Source: Deltaproteobacteria bacterium (GTDB taxonomy: Bacteria; Bdellovibrionota; UBA2394). Taken from it: DNA of 64,000 nucleotides. Of the stretch, positions 7,876-16,833 are shown in pieces. The stretch's first letter is position 1, and the number at the start of each line of letters is the position of its first letter. The notes beneath the pieces are model-generated. The model had not been told where the DNA came from, ran no database searches, and worked only from the letters and a program-made list of their open reading frames with translations. The translations under genes were made by a program, and so were the position numbers. The stretch spans positions 1 to 64,000 of the forward strand of contig JAFLCD010000003.1 in assembly GCA_017302715.1 (NCBI GenBank), read 5' to 3'.

Positions 7876-10800
7876 ATGGATACTGAAACAGAGCTGATCA
7901 GAACGCAAAATTGGACGGAGCTTAAGCGTTTTTATTCGTCTAGTGCGGGACATTCTTGGGAACTCGCTTGGGTTTATCTTTTACGTTCTCACGATTCAGC
8001 AAAAGCTATCGAAGAATTTTCTAAATCCATTCGTGATCCTCGCTATGAAACTGCGAGTTTTATTTTGCTTTGGAAGCTTGGCCAAAAGCCGAGCATGCGG
8101 CCTGCAGACTTTTCACCTTCACTTCGACTTTTTGAAGCTTATGAAAATTCAGATTTCTCTTATTTAATACATTTCATTGAAAAATCGAAAGAGAATGAAG
8201 TTTATCTGCCAGCTCTTTTTTCAAAATCCATAGAAAAAATGTCAGCGCAGAATTTGCATTTGATGCAAAAGTTTACTCGTTCGGCATCTTTTTCGTTTCA
8301 ACTTGGATATCATGCTGATCGCCGATTGAAGGATCACGATTTAGCTGCGAAGTTTTATGGAGATTTTTTATCCGATGCTTGGTCCAGACGAGTTTTAGAG
8401 GAAGCACGCAAACACTTTTTAGATGCAGAAAAATCTCGGATGCTTCAAAACGCTTATGCTCAGCATGATGGCGTACTTGTTCAGCGAATTTTAAAGGCCT
8501 CTCTAGCGAAGCTAGAAAAAGTTTCAGATCAATCTCTACCCGAGATTTGGAGATCTACTTTATGTGAAGCTTTGAATTGGGAACTTAAGCATACGACCGA
8601 AAATATTTTTGGATTTCCGTTTTGGAAAAAGTCTGAACTTAGTCCTTCTGCCATTTCTCTTGTTCAGCAGAAGATGTTTAGCCCTGAGAAAGACCCTGAG
8701 CCGGTCAGTTTAAGTTTTTGGAAAAAATTATTTTTGAATTCTAAGCTTGAGGAGATCCCGGCTACTTTGGATCCTGACTTTTTGCCTCTATGGCAAATTC
8801 GAGTGGAGCTTAATTCGGATACACTTTCGGAGGCCTTACTTCGATTTCCGAATGAGGAAAGATTTTTGCTTCTGTGGTCCGTAAGACAAAGAGAAGTTGA
8901 AACAAAAAATCCAAAGCGCTGGCCTGCCAATGAAAAAGAATCAAATGTGGTTCGAAAAAATCTTGAGCGAGCTTTTGATCGAAGCAATGACAAGGTTCTT
9001 TGGTTTGATCGGTTAAGAAAATCAGGTTGTTCCCAAGATTTTTATGAATATGCGATTTCTAAAATTCCCGTTCCAGTTTCATGGGTTCTTGACGATCTTA
9101 AAAATCATTTTATTACGACTTCAGCGAATGTGCGAATTTTTTTGAGAGATCAACTCTGCGTTCAAACTTCAGAAAGTTCACAACTCTCTTCTCAGCAACT
9201 TTTGGAGGCGATTAGTTATTTAACGCCTGCAGAAACTCAGCAAGTTTTGCTCTCTCGATCTGTGATTTCTGAGATCCCTCATCAAATTTTAAATGATGAA
9301 TTCATCGATTTATTTTGGGATGCCAAACAAAAAGTCAGTGATGAAGTTTTTTCTAAATGGCTCAAGATGGTTTTAAAATTTATTCAATCCCAGCCTCAAA
9401 AAAAATTAGAGCAGAGGCATTGGCAGTGGATTGAACTTGCTTGGGATCGCGATCCTGCAACTTTAGCTTCATTTCCACCGCCGCTGACGTCTTTTCAAGC
9501 GTTTCCATGGGAAATTTATATTCAAAAGTTGAATCAGCATGAGAATACAGATCAGCTCCTTCAAGTTCTTTCTCGAATTCCCGAAGACCGACTTAAGGAA
9601 ACTGCGATTTTAGAGCTGATGTTAAATGGCTCCAGTGATCAAAGAGTGCTCAATGCTATTCACTCGATGAAGACCGATTATATTCGCCATTCGTTGCTTG
9701 CTACTTGGTACGAGAACAAAGGCGAGTACGAGAAAGCTCTACATAACCGCGAAGCTGAACTTCAATTATGTCCCATTATTAATGAGCAGCTTAGAATCGC
9801 TCGTGAGGCTCTCAATCTCTATAAAAAATTTGAGACTTCTGGTTCTCGTGAAATTTTAAGTTCGCTTTTAAATATGGCAGACTTTTTAGAAAAGAACGGT
9901 GGTCTTGAAGCTCATCATTGTCGCGAAATTTCTGAAATTTCCGTTAAATTTTTGGCGTGGGAGCCTGCTTGGAAGTGGACGATTCAAGAATGGAATCGCT
10001 CATCTGAAGCCGAGAGATTGAGTGCTCTCGATCGTCTGCTGGATATTGCTTTTCAAGCTAGAGCGATTGAAGAAGCTCAGCGTTTATTGATTGAGTCTGT
10101 TTTTCAGCGAATCCAGCCAAATCCGCTGACCTATGAAATTTTAAATGCCTTACTCGATCCAAATTCTGCTTTTAGAATTCGCCATTTAAGAAAGGAATTC
10201 TTAGATAGGGCGAGCCAAATTTATCCACTTCATTTTGAAGTTTTGAAATCCAGAGCGGCTTACGATTATAGAGCAGTTCTACTTTGGGATAGTTTTTATG
10301 GAGAGGATTTAGAAGTTCGCTCTGAAATTCCTTCGTATTCGAAAAAACGTCGATATGAACTTTGGGGATTAACCGAATCTCTCACTTTGCCCGAAGTTTA
10401 TTCAAAATTTACAAAGTATTTAAACACTTTGCCGCTGAAAAAAGCGGACTCTAAATTGCTTTCAAAAAATGCATTCGTCGAAACGGCCAAGCGATTGACT
10501 CAGCGATTAACGAAGTCTTTTCAGCTGAGAGATGCCGTTGAAATTCGAGTGCTCGATGAGCTTGAAATTCCATTTCGCGTTTCGTTTTCGCCTTATGTGC
10601 TCGAAGTAAAATCAGAATTTTTTGAGCAGCTCGATGAAGAAATGTGGTCGGCACTTTCGGTCGGAGTTTTGCAAGTACTTCACGATCGCGAACGTGGCTT
10701 GTTTGACGAAAAGCGTTTGGCCGAAAGATTTTTTCAGGGAATGTTGCTCTCGGGTTCGCCGATGGCAAAGCTGCTTCGATTCTGGGTTTGGCTCGCCATT

Positions 10801-10947
10801 CACGAAGAGATGATCACGCCGACGATTTTGAAATCCGACCCCGAAAATGTGGTTGATCAACTGCCTTTCGTAAAAGCACTTCTTATTTTCTTTTTAAGTA
10901 CAGATTTTGAAAATAAAATGGAAGATTGCGGTTTTGTTCCGAATTAA
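7876..10947 (+). CDS. Hypothetical 1,023-residue helical protein
   Basis: I do not recognise this protein. It has no signal peptide and no long membrane helix, so it is probably cytoplasmic. Almost the whole chain looks alpha-helical, with repeated short amphipathic segments and many Trp, Leu and Glu residues. Parts resemble degenerate TPR or HAT-type repeats (HSWELAWVYLLRSHDSAKAIEEFSKSI near residue 25; ENKGEYEKALHNREAELQLCP near 615). A distinct C-terminal block (about 830-1000) contains SLPEVYSKF-type segments and ends in VKALLIFFLSTDFE. It starts 7 bp after the ctpA stop with the same codon style. It could be a scaffold in this envelope operon, but I assign no function. Confidence 0.75.
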   Translation: MDTETELIRTQNWTELKRFYSSSAGHSWELAWVYLLRSHDSAKAIEEFSKSIRDPRYETASFILLWKLGQKPSMRPADFSPSLRLFEAYENSDFSYLIHFIEKSKENEVYLPALFSKSIEKMSAQNLHLMQKFTRSASFSFQLGYHADRRLKDHDLAAKFYGDFLSDAWSRRVLEEARKHFLDAEKSRMLQNAYAQHDGVLVQRILKASLAKLEKVSDQSLPEIWRSTLCEALNWELKHTTENIFGFPFWKKSELSPSAISLVQQKMFSPEKDPEPVSLSFWKKLFLNSKLEEIPATLDPDFLPLWQIRVELNSDTLSEALLRFPNEERFLLLWSVRQREVETKNPKRWPANEKESNVVRKNLERAFDRSNDKVLWFDRLRKSGCSQDFYEYAISKIPVPVSWVLDDLKNHFITTSANVRIFLRDQLCVQTSESSQLSSQQLLEAISYLTPAETQQVLLSRSVISEIPHQILNDEFIDLFWDAKQKVSDEVFSKWLKMVLKFIQSQPQKKLEQRHWQWIELAWDRDPATLASFPPPLTSFQAFPWEIYIQKLNQHENTDQLLQVLSRIPEDRLKETAILELMLNGSSDQRVLNAIHSMKTDYIRHSLLATWYENKGEYEKALHNREAELQLCPIINEQLRIAREALNLYKKFETSGSREILSSLLNMADFLEKNGGLEAHHCREISEISVKFLAWEPAWKWTIQEWNRSSEAERLSALDRLLDIAFQARAIEEAQRLLIESVFQRIQPNPLTYEILNALLDPNSAFRIRHLRKEFLDRASQIYPLHFEVLKSRAAYDYRAVLLWDSFYGEDLEVRSEIPSYSKKRRYELWGLTESLTLPEVYSKFTKYLNTLPLKKADSKLLSKNAFVETAKRLTQRLTKSFQLRDAVEIRVLDELEIPFRVSFSPYVLEVKSEFFEQLDEEMWSALSVGVLQVLHDRERGLFDEKRLAERFFQGMLLSGSPMAKLLRFWVWLAIHEEMITPTILKSDPENVVDQLPFVKALLIFFLSTDFENKMEDCGFVPN

Positions 10948-11678
10948 GGTTCAAGCGGTTCTCGTGCTTTAGGCCCATCTACAATACCTTGAAGAGTTCG
11001 ATTGCAGAATATATTAGCTTCTCTCTTTAAATGGCCCATTCCCACGGTCATAAAAACTCTTGGTAAATCTTTGGGCAGATCTGTTTCTCTCTCTGCTTTT
11101 AATTCTATAAAGCCTTTTGTTGGACTTAAGACCAACTCAGCAGGGCTAAAATTTATACTTTTTCTTCCCACTCTGACACTGACTTGAAAATAGGTGGGAT
11201 CTAAAGTGGAGCGATAGTCAAATCGAGAGTTAAGCGCAGCGCGATCGATATCTAAAATCGCAATAGGTCCAAATGGATTCTGTGGCCGCCATTCTTCTCG
11301 TTGAGAATGTTGATGAAGAGCTAAGCTTTCTAAATGTTTAATATCATGTTGAACGGAGCTTGAAGAATTTCCTTGTATTGCATCTGCTTGTTTTATTCTG
11401 GCAAGTAATCTTAAATCAGAAACAAATTTTGGATTCTGCAGTTTAATGCTGTAAATCGCTGGTCTCGATTTTCCCATTAAAAAAATTCGAGCAAGACTGT
11501 AGGGCTTTCGTTCCATCAGAAGTCCAATGACGACTCGCTCTTGATCTTCCATTAAAAAATTACCAGGTTCAGTAAATAAAACCTCTGCTACAGGCGGATA
11601 AGAAAGCGCCTCTTTTGAAAAGCCTAGGCTGCCCAACAAAAGAGATATAAATAAGAGAGGGCTTTTAAGTGATTGCAT
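10944..11678 (-). CDS. Hypothetical secreted protein
   Basis: The 244-residue protein begins with a plausible signal peptide (LKSPLLFISLLLGSLGFSKEALS, about 4-26). I recognise no family. The mature part has two regions: one around residues 30-115 with EVLFTEPGNFLMEDQERVVIGLL, and a beta-rich second half (about 130-235) with YFQVSVRVGRKSINFSPAELVLSP and VFMTVGMGHLK. Two cysteines are present, in FCNR near the end and in none of the earlier region that I can see. Its stop overlaps the preceding gene's stop by 4 bp on the opposite strand. It is divergent from xseA with a 112-bp spacer. Confidence 0.65.
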   Translation of the reverse strand: MQSLKSPLLFISLLLGSLGFSKEALSYPPVAEVLFTEPGNFLMEDQERVVIGLLMERKPYSLARIFLMGKSRPAIYSIKLQNPKFVSDLRLLARIKQADAIQGNSSSSVQHDIKHLESLALHQHSQREEWRPQNPFGPIAILDIDRAALNSRFDYRSTLDPTYFQVSVRVGRKSINFSPAELVLSPTKGFIELKAERETDLPKDLPRVFMTVGMGHLKREANIFCNRTLQGIVDGPKAREPLEP

Positions 11679-11790
11679 AAGGTTAAAACTCGGTAGGAAA
11701 TATAACGCCTCCCCATTTAAGTCAAGTTTAGGGCCTTAAATAAGCGGAATCCCTTGAGCTACCCCTTTAAATAATGCGATAAGCGAAGAA

Positions 11791-13089
11791 GTGGATTTAT
11801 TAAATCATTTTGAGGTTCCTACGACCCGCGCCTTAGGCAGTTTGGATAAGCCAATCAGCGTCGCCGAACTTACCGATCGAATTAAGTTTTCGCTTGAAAA
11901 AGAGTTTTTTGAGGTCGTTATTATCGGCGAAATTTCGAATTTTAAAGCCCATCCGTCGGGGCATTTTTATTTCAATTTAAAGGATGAAAAAGCCAACCTC
12001 ACCGCGGTGATGTTTCGTGGGGATAATTCGAAGATAAAATTTAAAGCTCACGATGGGCTCAAAGTCATCGCAGTTGGAAAAATTACGGTTTATCCACCTC
12101 GCGGAAATTACCAAATTCTCGTTTCGCGAATGGAGCCTGAAGGTCTCGGCGCTCTTCAACTCGCTTTCGAACAACTGAAGAAAAAATTAGAAGCTGAAGG
12201 TTTGTTTCGCACGGAAAGAAAGCGACCTATTCCAAAATTTCCTAGAGCCGTGGGGATTGTTACTTCGCCATCAGGTGCAGCGATTCGAGATATTTTACAA
12301 ATTTTAGATCGAAGGTTTTCGGGCTTACGCGTTTTGATTTATCCCGTAAAAGTTCAAGGCGTCGGAGCGGCCGAAGAAATCGCTCAAGCCATTCAAGATT
12401 TTAATGCACATTTTAGCGAACTCGATGTTTTAATTGTCGGGCGCGGCGGCGGCAGCATTGAAGATCTTTGGGCTTTCAATGAAGAAGTTGTTGCTCGCGC
12501 GATTTTTCAATCGAAGATGCCTGTGATTTCTGCGGTTGGACATGAAGTCGATTTTACAATCGCAGACTTTGTTGCCGATTTGCGTGCTCCCACTCCATCC
12601 GCTGCCGCGGAACTCGTGATTGGAAGCAAGCTAGAGCTTATCACTCGTTTGGACCATCTCATGAAGCGATTGCTTTTGGTTCAAAAGCTTTTGGAATTTA
12701 CGGAGATGAAGGTCGATGATTTATTTCAGCGCCTCACTCATGTTCTTCAGCAAAAAATTTCGGCACTTAAATTTGAAGTTGAGAAATTAAATGCTGCGCT
12801 CTTTCGATTTTCACCGATGGCTCTTTTACAAAATCAAAAGCAAAAGTTTTTTTATTTAAGTGATAAGCTCTATGAAATCCCAGCTCAGCACATCGAAGAT
12901 ACGAGAGTTTCTATTCAACATCTCGAAGAAAAACTTCGTTTGTTAAATCCCCGCGCGATTATGGAGAGGGGATACAGTATCGTTAGAAATGTTCAGACGA
13001 TGAAGGTCATCAAAAAAGTTTCTGACGTCAAAATGGGTGATAAACTTTTGATCGAGCTCTCTAAGGGTAAGATCACCGCGAAGGTTTAA
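11791..13089 (+). CDS. xseA: Exodeoxyribonuclease VII large subunit
   Basis: The 432-residue protein matches the XseA layout. An OB-fold N-terminal domain (about 20-120) carries the hallmark IIGEISNFKAHPSGHFYFNLKD. The catalytic domain (about 130-330) has VGIVTSPSGAAIRDI, IVGRGGGSIEDLWAFNEE and SAVGHEVDFTIADFVADLRAPTPSAA, followed by a C-terminal coiled coil and the closing segment RGYSIV. XseA with XseB degrades single-stranded DNA to oligonucleotides. The start is a GTG with only a weak purine-rich site (AAGCGAAGAA). No small xseB gene lies in this window next to it, so XseB must be encoded elsewhere. Confidence 0.95.
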   Translation: MDLLNHFEVPTTRALGSLDKPISVAELTDRIKFSLEKEFFEVVIIGEISNFKAHPSGHFYFNLKDEKANLTAVMFRGDNSKIKFKAHDGLKVIAVGKITVYPPRGNYQILVSRMEPEGLGALQLAFEQLKKKLEAEGLFRTERKRPIPKFPRAVGIVTSPSGAAIRDILQILDRRFSGLRVLIYPVKVQGVGAAEEIAQAIQDFNAHFSELDVLIVGRGGGSIEDLWAFNEEVVARAIFQSKMPVISAVGHEVDFTIADFVADLRAPTPSAAAELVIGSKLELITRLDHLMKRLLLVQKLLEFTEMKVDDLFQRLTHVLQQKISALKFEVEKLNAALFRFSPMALLQNQKQKFFYLSDKLYEIPAQHIEDTRVSIQHLEEKLRLLNPRAIMERGYSIVRNVQTMKVIKKVSDVKMGDKLLIELSKGKITAKV

Positions 13090-13092
13090 TTT

Positions 13093-13992
13093 TTAAGCCA
13101 GGTTAACAAGATCACCGCGACTGTAGTGCTTCGAACCTTTGATGACGGTGGTCGCAGGCAAAACGGGATCGTGTTCGTAGACGAAAATCCAGTTATCTTT
13201 GACGGCTTCGGCGAGAAGAATTTCTTTTTCTTCGAGCAATTTAATCACATGAATATCGTATCCCATCACCCATGGCACAGGCAGATGCGAAGCGGTCGGG
13301 ATCATATCCGAAGGATAAAAAAATATTTTGCCATCTAAGTTAATGAGAGGGCATTGAAGACCGATCGTATGCCCGTAAGAAAGTCTAACTGAAACCCCTG
13401 GCCAATTGATTTTCTTTTCAAAGTCTTCAATGCCATCGCAAACGATTAATTTTTTCGATTCGATCAGAGGTTTAAAATTTTCTGGTAAATAGCTGGCCGC
13501 TTCTCTGGAGTTTGGATCCATCGCCCAATCTAAATTATCTTTTTGAATATAATATTTTGCGTTTGGAAAAGTGGGCTTAAATTTTGCGGCGTGGCCCTCA
13601 CCTAAAAGAGCTGCCCCTTCGGACTCTGGCAAGGTCGCTCCACCCGCATGATCAAAATGCAAATGAGTTAAAATCACATCGGTAATGTCTTCTGGCTTTA
13701 AGTCATGCTCACTTAAAGCTTTTTGAAGAGTAAATTTGGAATGATCGATTCCATAAATAGTTGCCAATTTTTCTGGCCATTTTGTTCCAATGCCGGTGTC
13801 GATGAGAAGATTTCTTTTAGTTTTAAAATCGCGAAGCAAAATAATTCGAAGCGCCATCGGAATTCTGTTCTGCTCATCAGGTGGTATGGCCTTTTCCCAA
13901 ATAGGTTTTGGAACTGTTCCAAACATGGCGCCGCCATCGAGTTTGAACATCCCCGTTTCAAGAGCAAAAATTTCTGAGTGGCCGATTTTCAT
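13093..13992 (-). CDS. MBL-fold metallo-hydrolase
   Basis: The 299-residue protein has the metallo-beta-lactamase fold signature THLHFDHAGG (about 109-118, the HxHxDH metal motif). Further ligands are likely at H-containing YGHTIG (about 206) and FYPSDM (about 223), and a final His in FVYEHDP. The insertion and the order of motifs resemble the AHL-lactonase/AttM branch (LLIDTGIGTKWPEKL), which hydrolyses lactones, but this subfamily also covers other hydrolases. No signal peptide is present. It is 5 bp downstream of the O-methyltransferase gene and probably co-transcribed. Substrate unknown. Confidence 0.85.
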   Translation of the reverse strand: MKIGHSEIFALETGMFKLDGGAMFGTVPKPIWEKAIPPDEQNRIPMALRIILLRDFKTKRNLLIDTGIGTKWPEKLATIYGIDHSKFTLQKALSEHDLKPEDITDVILTHLHFDHAGGATLPESEGAALLGEGHAAKFKPTFPNAKYYIQKDNLDWAMDPNSREAASYLPENFKPLIESKKLIVCDGIEDFEKKINWPGVSVRLSYGHTIGLQCPLINLDGKIFFYPSDMIPTASHLPVPWVMGYDIHVIKLLEEKEILLAEAVKDNWIFVYEHDPVLPATTVIKGSKHYSRGDLVNLA

Positions 13993-13997
13993 TTTGC

Positions 13998-14642
13998 TTA
14001 AGCGTGTTGTACCAAAAGTAAACCGTCGCGAACAGGCAATAAAACTTTCACAAGATCTCTGCGTTTAGCGAGGCTTTCGGAAAGCGCGCGTATAGCCTTT
14101 GTGCCTTCATCTGTATTTTCTTTAAGTACTTCTCCGCCTCTTAAACTATTATCAAGCGCGATGATTCCGCTAGGTGAGAGCAATTCTAAAGCTCTTTCAA
14201 AATAGGCTGGATAATTTTCTTTATCCGCATCGATTAAAATAAAATCAAAAGGACCTTCAAGTGTTTTTAAAGTTTCGATTGCTGGAGCCACAATCAATTT
14301 AATTTTTTTACCGTGTCGACTTTTTGCCCAAAATTCTCGCGCTACTTTTGCGGTTTCTTCATTGATGTCTAAAGTAATCAATTCACCATCCATCGGAAGC
14401 CGTTCCGCCATCGCGAGCGCAGAATATCCCGTAAAGCATCCAATCTCTAAAACGCGCTCTGCACAAACTGAGTGAACCAAAAATCCAAGTACGCTTCCGA
14501 TCATCGGCCCAATCAGCATCTCAGGCATTTCAACATTGGCTTTGGTGTAATTAAAAATTTCTTCGCAATTCGCCGAAGGAGTTGTGCTTTTGGACAGGCA
14601 ATAATTCTCTATTTCATCGGGAGCAAGCTTCATGAGAATCAT
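13998..14642 (-). CDS. O-methyltransferase, CCoAOMT/type 3 class I SAM family
   Basis: The 214-residue protein has the SAM-binding motif I VLEIGCFTGYSALAMAERLP (about 80-99), the acidic turn ITLDINEETAK (about 109), and motif FDFILIDADKENYPAYFERALELLSPSGIIALDN (about 143-178). These are the marks of the family that methylates catechol-type or caffeoyl-CoA hydroxyls using a metal (D in LIDADK and in ALDNSL). The ATG at 14642 is used; a second ATG 9 bp downstream is possible, and neither has a clear ribosome site. A perfect 24-bp palindrome lies 8 bp before the start. Natural substrate unknown. Confidence 0.88.
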   Translation of the reverse strand: MILMKLAPDEIENYCLSKSTTPSANCEEIFNYTKANVEMPEMLIGPMIGSVLGFLVHSVCAERVLEIGCFTGYSALAMAERLPMDGELITLDINEETAKVAREFWAKSRHGKKIKLIVAPAIETLKTLEGPFDFILIDADKENYPAYFERALELLSPSGIIALDNSLRGGEVLKENTDEGTKAIRALSESLAKRRDLVKVLLPVRDGLLLVQHA

Positions 14643-14650
14643 TCTAATCT

Positions 14651-14674
14651 AAATTTGGTCCCGGGACCAAATTT
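14651..14674. promoter_or_regulatory. Perfect 24-bp palindrome upstream of the methyltransferase
   Basis: The half-site AAATTTGGTCCC is followed directly by its exact reverse complement, with no spacer. The site ends 8 bp before the methyltransferase start. It could be an operator for a dimeric regulator, or a hairpin in the 5' leader that hides the start region. It has no U-tract strong enough to be a convincing terminator on its own. Confidence 0.5.
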
Positions 14675-14690
14675 TACAAAACATTCTTAA

Positions 14691-14731
14691 AACAAAAAAG
14701 AGGAAGAGATCCTAAAAGTCTCTTCCTCTTT
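14691..14731 (-). terminator. Rho-independent terminator of the nuo operon
   Basis: A 13-bp stem (AAAGAGGAAGAGA at 14697-14709 pairing with 14719-14731) with a 9-nt loop is followed on the minus strand by a T-rich tail (TTTTTTGTTTT). It lies 27 bp past the nuoI stop codon. On the plus strand the tail GTTTAATTTTTAA is also T-rich, so it may work in both directions. Confidence 0.85.
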
Positions 14732-14757
14732 GTTTAATTTTTAACTGAAGTTATTTT

Positions 14758-15297
14758 TTAATGACCAACAGCCGTCTTGGTGACCACTTTGTGTGGCTCG
14801 TGAAAGACAGAAATATTTTTGTTATTAAGAGCGGGGCGGTTCATCAAATAATCAATGCCTACCACAAAATTTCTCTCCGCAAGTTCAGCCAACTCATAAT
14901 CGCGACCCATTCGAACGGCGTCGACAGGGCAGGCGTCTTCACAAAATCCGCAGAATACACAGCGCAATAAATCGATTTCATAAACGGCTGGATATTTTTC
15001 AACTTTAGGATTGGGAGATTCTGCGGCCACAATATGAATGCATTCGGCAGGGCAGTTTGTCGCGCAGAGCATGCAAGAGGTGCATGCGATCTCACCATTT
15101 TCTTTTTTGGTGAGCACATGAACGCCCATAAATTTAGACGAATAATTTCGCTTTTGCTCAGGGTATTGAATCGTCGGACGCTTGCTGAGTCCGAGCAAAT
15201 TCATAAAAAAATGTCGGCCTGTAATCATGAGGCCTTTAAAAATCCCGATGAGATAGGATTTACTTTCAAGAGTGGGTTTTCGAATGAGGTTCGACAT
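14758..15297 (-). CDS. nuoI: NADH-quinone oxidoreductase subunit I
   Basis: The 179-residue protein carries two [4Fe-4S] ferredoxin motifs, CTSCMLCATNCP (about 74-85) and CVFCGFCEDACP (about 113-124), that bind clusters N6a and N6b. The segment PAVYEIDLLRCVFCGF between them is typical. NuoI passes electrons from NuoG to NuoB inside the peripheral arm of complex I. It is the last gene of the operon, 1 bp after nuoG, and is followed by the terminator. Confidence 0.95.
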   Translation of the reverse strand: MSNLIRKPTLESKSYLIGIFKGLMITGRHFFMNLLGLSKRPTIQYPEQKRNYSSKFMGVHVLTKKENGEIACTSCMLCATNCPAECIHIVAAESPNPKVEKYPAVYEIDLLRCVFCGFCEDACPVDAVRMGRDYELAELAERNFVVGIDYLMNRPALNNKNISVFHEPHKVVTKTAVGH

Positions 15298-15298
15298 T

Positions 15299-16831
15299 TT
15301 AGGTCGCCATCCTTTCGCGAGTTTCTGCAGGTTTTGCTTGAGCGATCATCAAATCATTTAAAATATCCGTCACCGAATGAGATTCTTTGAACATTTTAAA
15401 TCCGGCTGCGGTGTGCTGAACAATTCCTGCGTGATTTATAAAAGTTCCTGTTTTTTCGTAGTGGCCCAAAGTGGGCAAGCTTAAAGCGGCGGAGAAAATT
15501 TCCATTGCTGCAAGTTGCGGAGTGAGCACGATCACAAATTGAAACGGACTTAAAACTTTAGAAATTTTAAGCATCTCTGGAAGAATTCGCTGACCTTCCG
15601 GACAAATCAAAACAATATGACTAACGCCGCCTTTTTTGATGGTTTGAATTAAATCATCAGTGCTTTGGGTTTTTACTTTTTTGCCTTGAAGAGTAGATAA
15701 AAATCCCTTCGAGTTTGGATAAGGATCCGATCGAAGTAAAAATCCATCAACGGATTCATCTTTTTGAACAATCTGTTCAATGTTCTCAGAATAAAATTTA
15801 GTAACTTTAAGTTTGCCGCTAAAAGTATCCAAGATCGAATTCAACTCTTCGTTCGAATGGTGAGGGCTGATCCAAACGCCAATTTCATCGGTGCGCTCGG
15901 TTGCGACTAAAACCCTTAAATCACTTGCCCACGTTTGAATCGCTTCAGAGTAGGGAATATCCACGCCCGCCATCTTCGCATTTGAAAGGCGTCGATCGTA
16001 ATTTGAATCTTTATAAGTGTATCGACCTTTATCGCACATCCAATAAGAGTTCACCGCTTCATTGAAGCGAGGTTTTAAACGATAAATGTGCTTTCCTTTT
16101 TTGTGATGAACAAAAACATTGCAGCCCTTGCTGCAACCTGAACATACAGATTCAGTTTCATCCAAAAACCAAACGCGTTGCTCAAATCGAAAATCTTTCG
16201 AGGTCAAAGCACCTACGGGACAAATATCAACCGTATTGACTTGGTAATTTCCGGTGAGAGGTTTGTCGTCTACGGTGCCGATCACCGATCGATCCCCGCG
16301 ATTAAAAATTCCAAACTCAGAGGTTTTAGAAATTTCTTGAGTGAAACGAACGCAGCGACTGCAGAGAATACATCTCTCTTTATCGAGAACAATATGATCG
16401 CCAAGGTCGACAACCTTTTGCTTGTTCACTTTCTGTTCATGCATATCGCTTTTGTACTGGCCGTGCTCCATATAATATTCTTGCAGGCCGCACTCACCAG
16501 CTTGATCGCAGATCGGGCAATCGATGGGGTGATTCACTAAGTGGTATTCAAGACTCCACTTCACAGCGTTTTTTACTTTTTCAGAATCAGAAATAACTTT
16601 GAGTCCATCGCTGCAGCGAATATTGCAACCGATTTGAAGTTTGGGATTTCCTTCTACTTCGACCATGCACATACGGCATTGACCTGCCACCGACAACCCA
16701 GGGTGATAGCAGTAGCGTGGAATTTCTACGCCATTTGCATCCGCGGCATCGAGCAAATTTTGGCCAGCAGGAGCTTCGATTTCTTTTCCGTTGAGCGTGA
16801 TCTTCACTTTTTTCGAATTCGTATCTGACAT
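15299..16831 (-). CDS. nuoG: NADH-quinone oxidoreductase subunit G, short form
   Basis: The 510-residue protein has the N-terminal [2Fe-2S] domain (YCYHPGLSVAGQCRMCMVEV, about 41-60, with C in QIGCNIRC), the HPIDCPICDQAGECGLQ motif (about 97-113), the motif CILCSRCVRF (about 154-163), and a molybdopterin-type [4Fe-4S] motif CSGCSKGC...C (about 230-265, C-x2-C-x3-C-x28-C by my count) that matches the N7 cluster site found in some bacteria. NuoG carries electrons from NuoF to NuoI. Most NuoG proteins have 680-910 residues; here most of the C-terminal molybdopterin-like domain is missing, with no sign of a frameshift before the stop. Confidence 0.92.
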   Translation of the reverse strand: MSDTNSKKVKITLNGKEIEAPAGQNLLDAADANGVEIPRYCYHPGLSVAGQCRMCMVEVEGNPKLQIGCNIRCSDGLKVISDSEKVKNAVKWSLEYHLVNHPIDCPICDQAGECGLQEYYMEHGQYKSDMHEQKVNKQKVVDLGDHIVLDKERCILCSRCVRFTQEISKTSEFGIFNRGDRSVIGTVDDKPLTGNYQVNTVDICPVGALTSKDFRFEQRVWFLDETESVCSGCSKGCNVFVHHKKGKHIYRLKPRFNEAVNSYWMCDKGRYTYKDSNYDRRLSNAKMAGVDIPYSEAIQTWASDLRVLVATERTDEIGVWISPHHSNEELNSILDTFSGKLKVTKFYSENIEQIVQKDESVDGFLLRSDPYPNSKGFLSTLQGKKVKTQSTDDLIQTIKKGGVSHIVLICPEGQRILPEMLKISKVLSPFQFVIVLTPQLAAMEIFSAALSLPTLGHYEKTGTFINHAGIVQHTAAGFKMFKESHSVTDILNDLMIAQAKPAETRERMAT

Positions 16832-16833
16832 CG

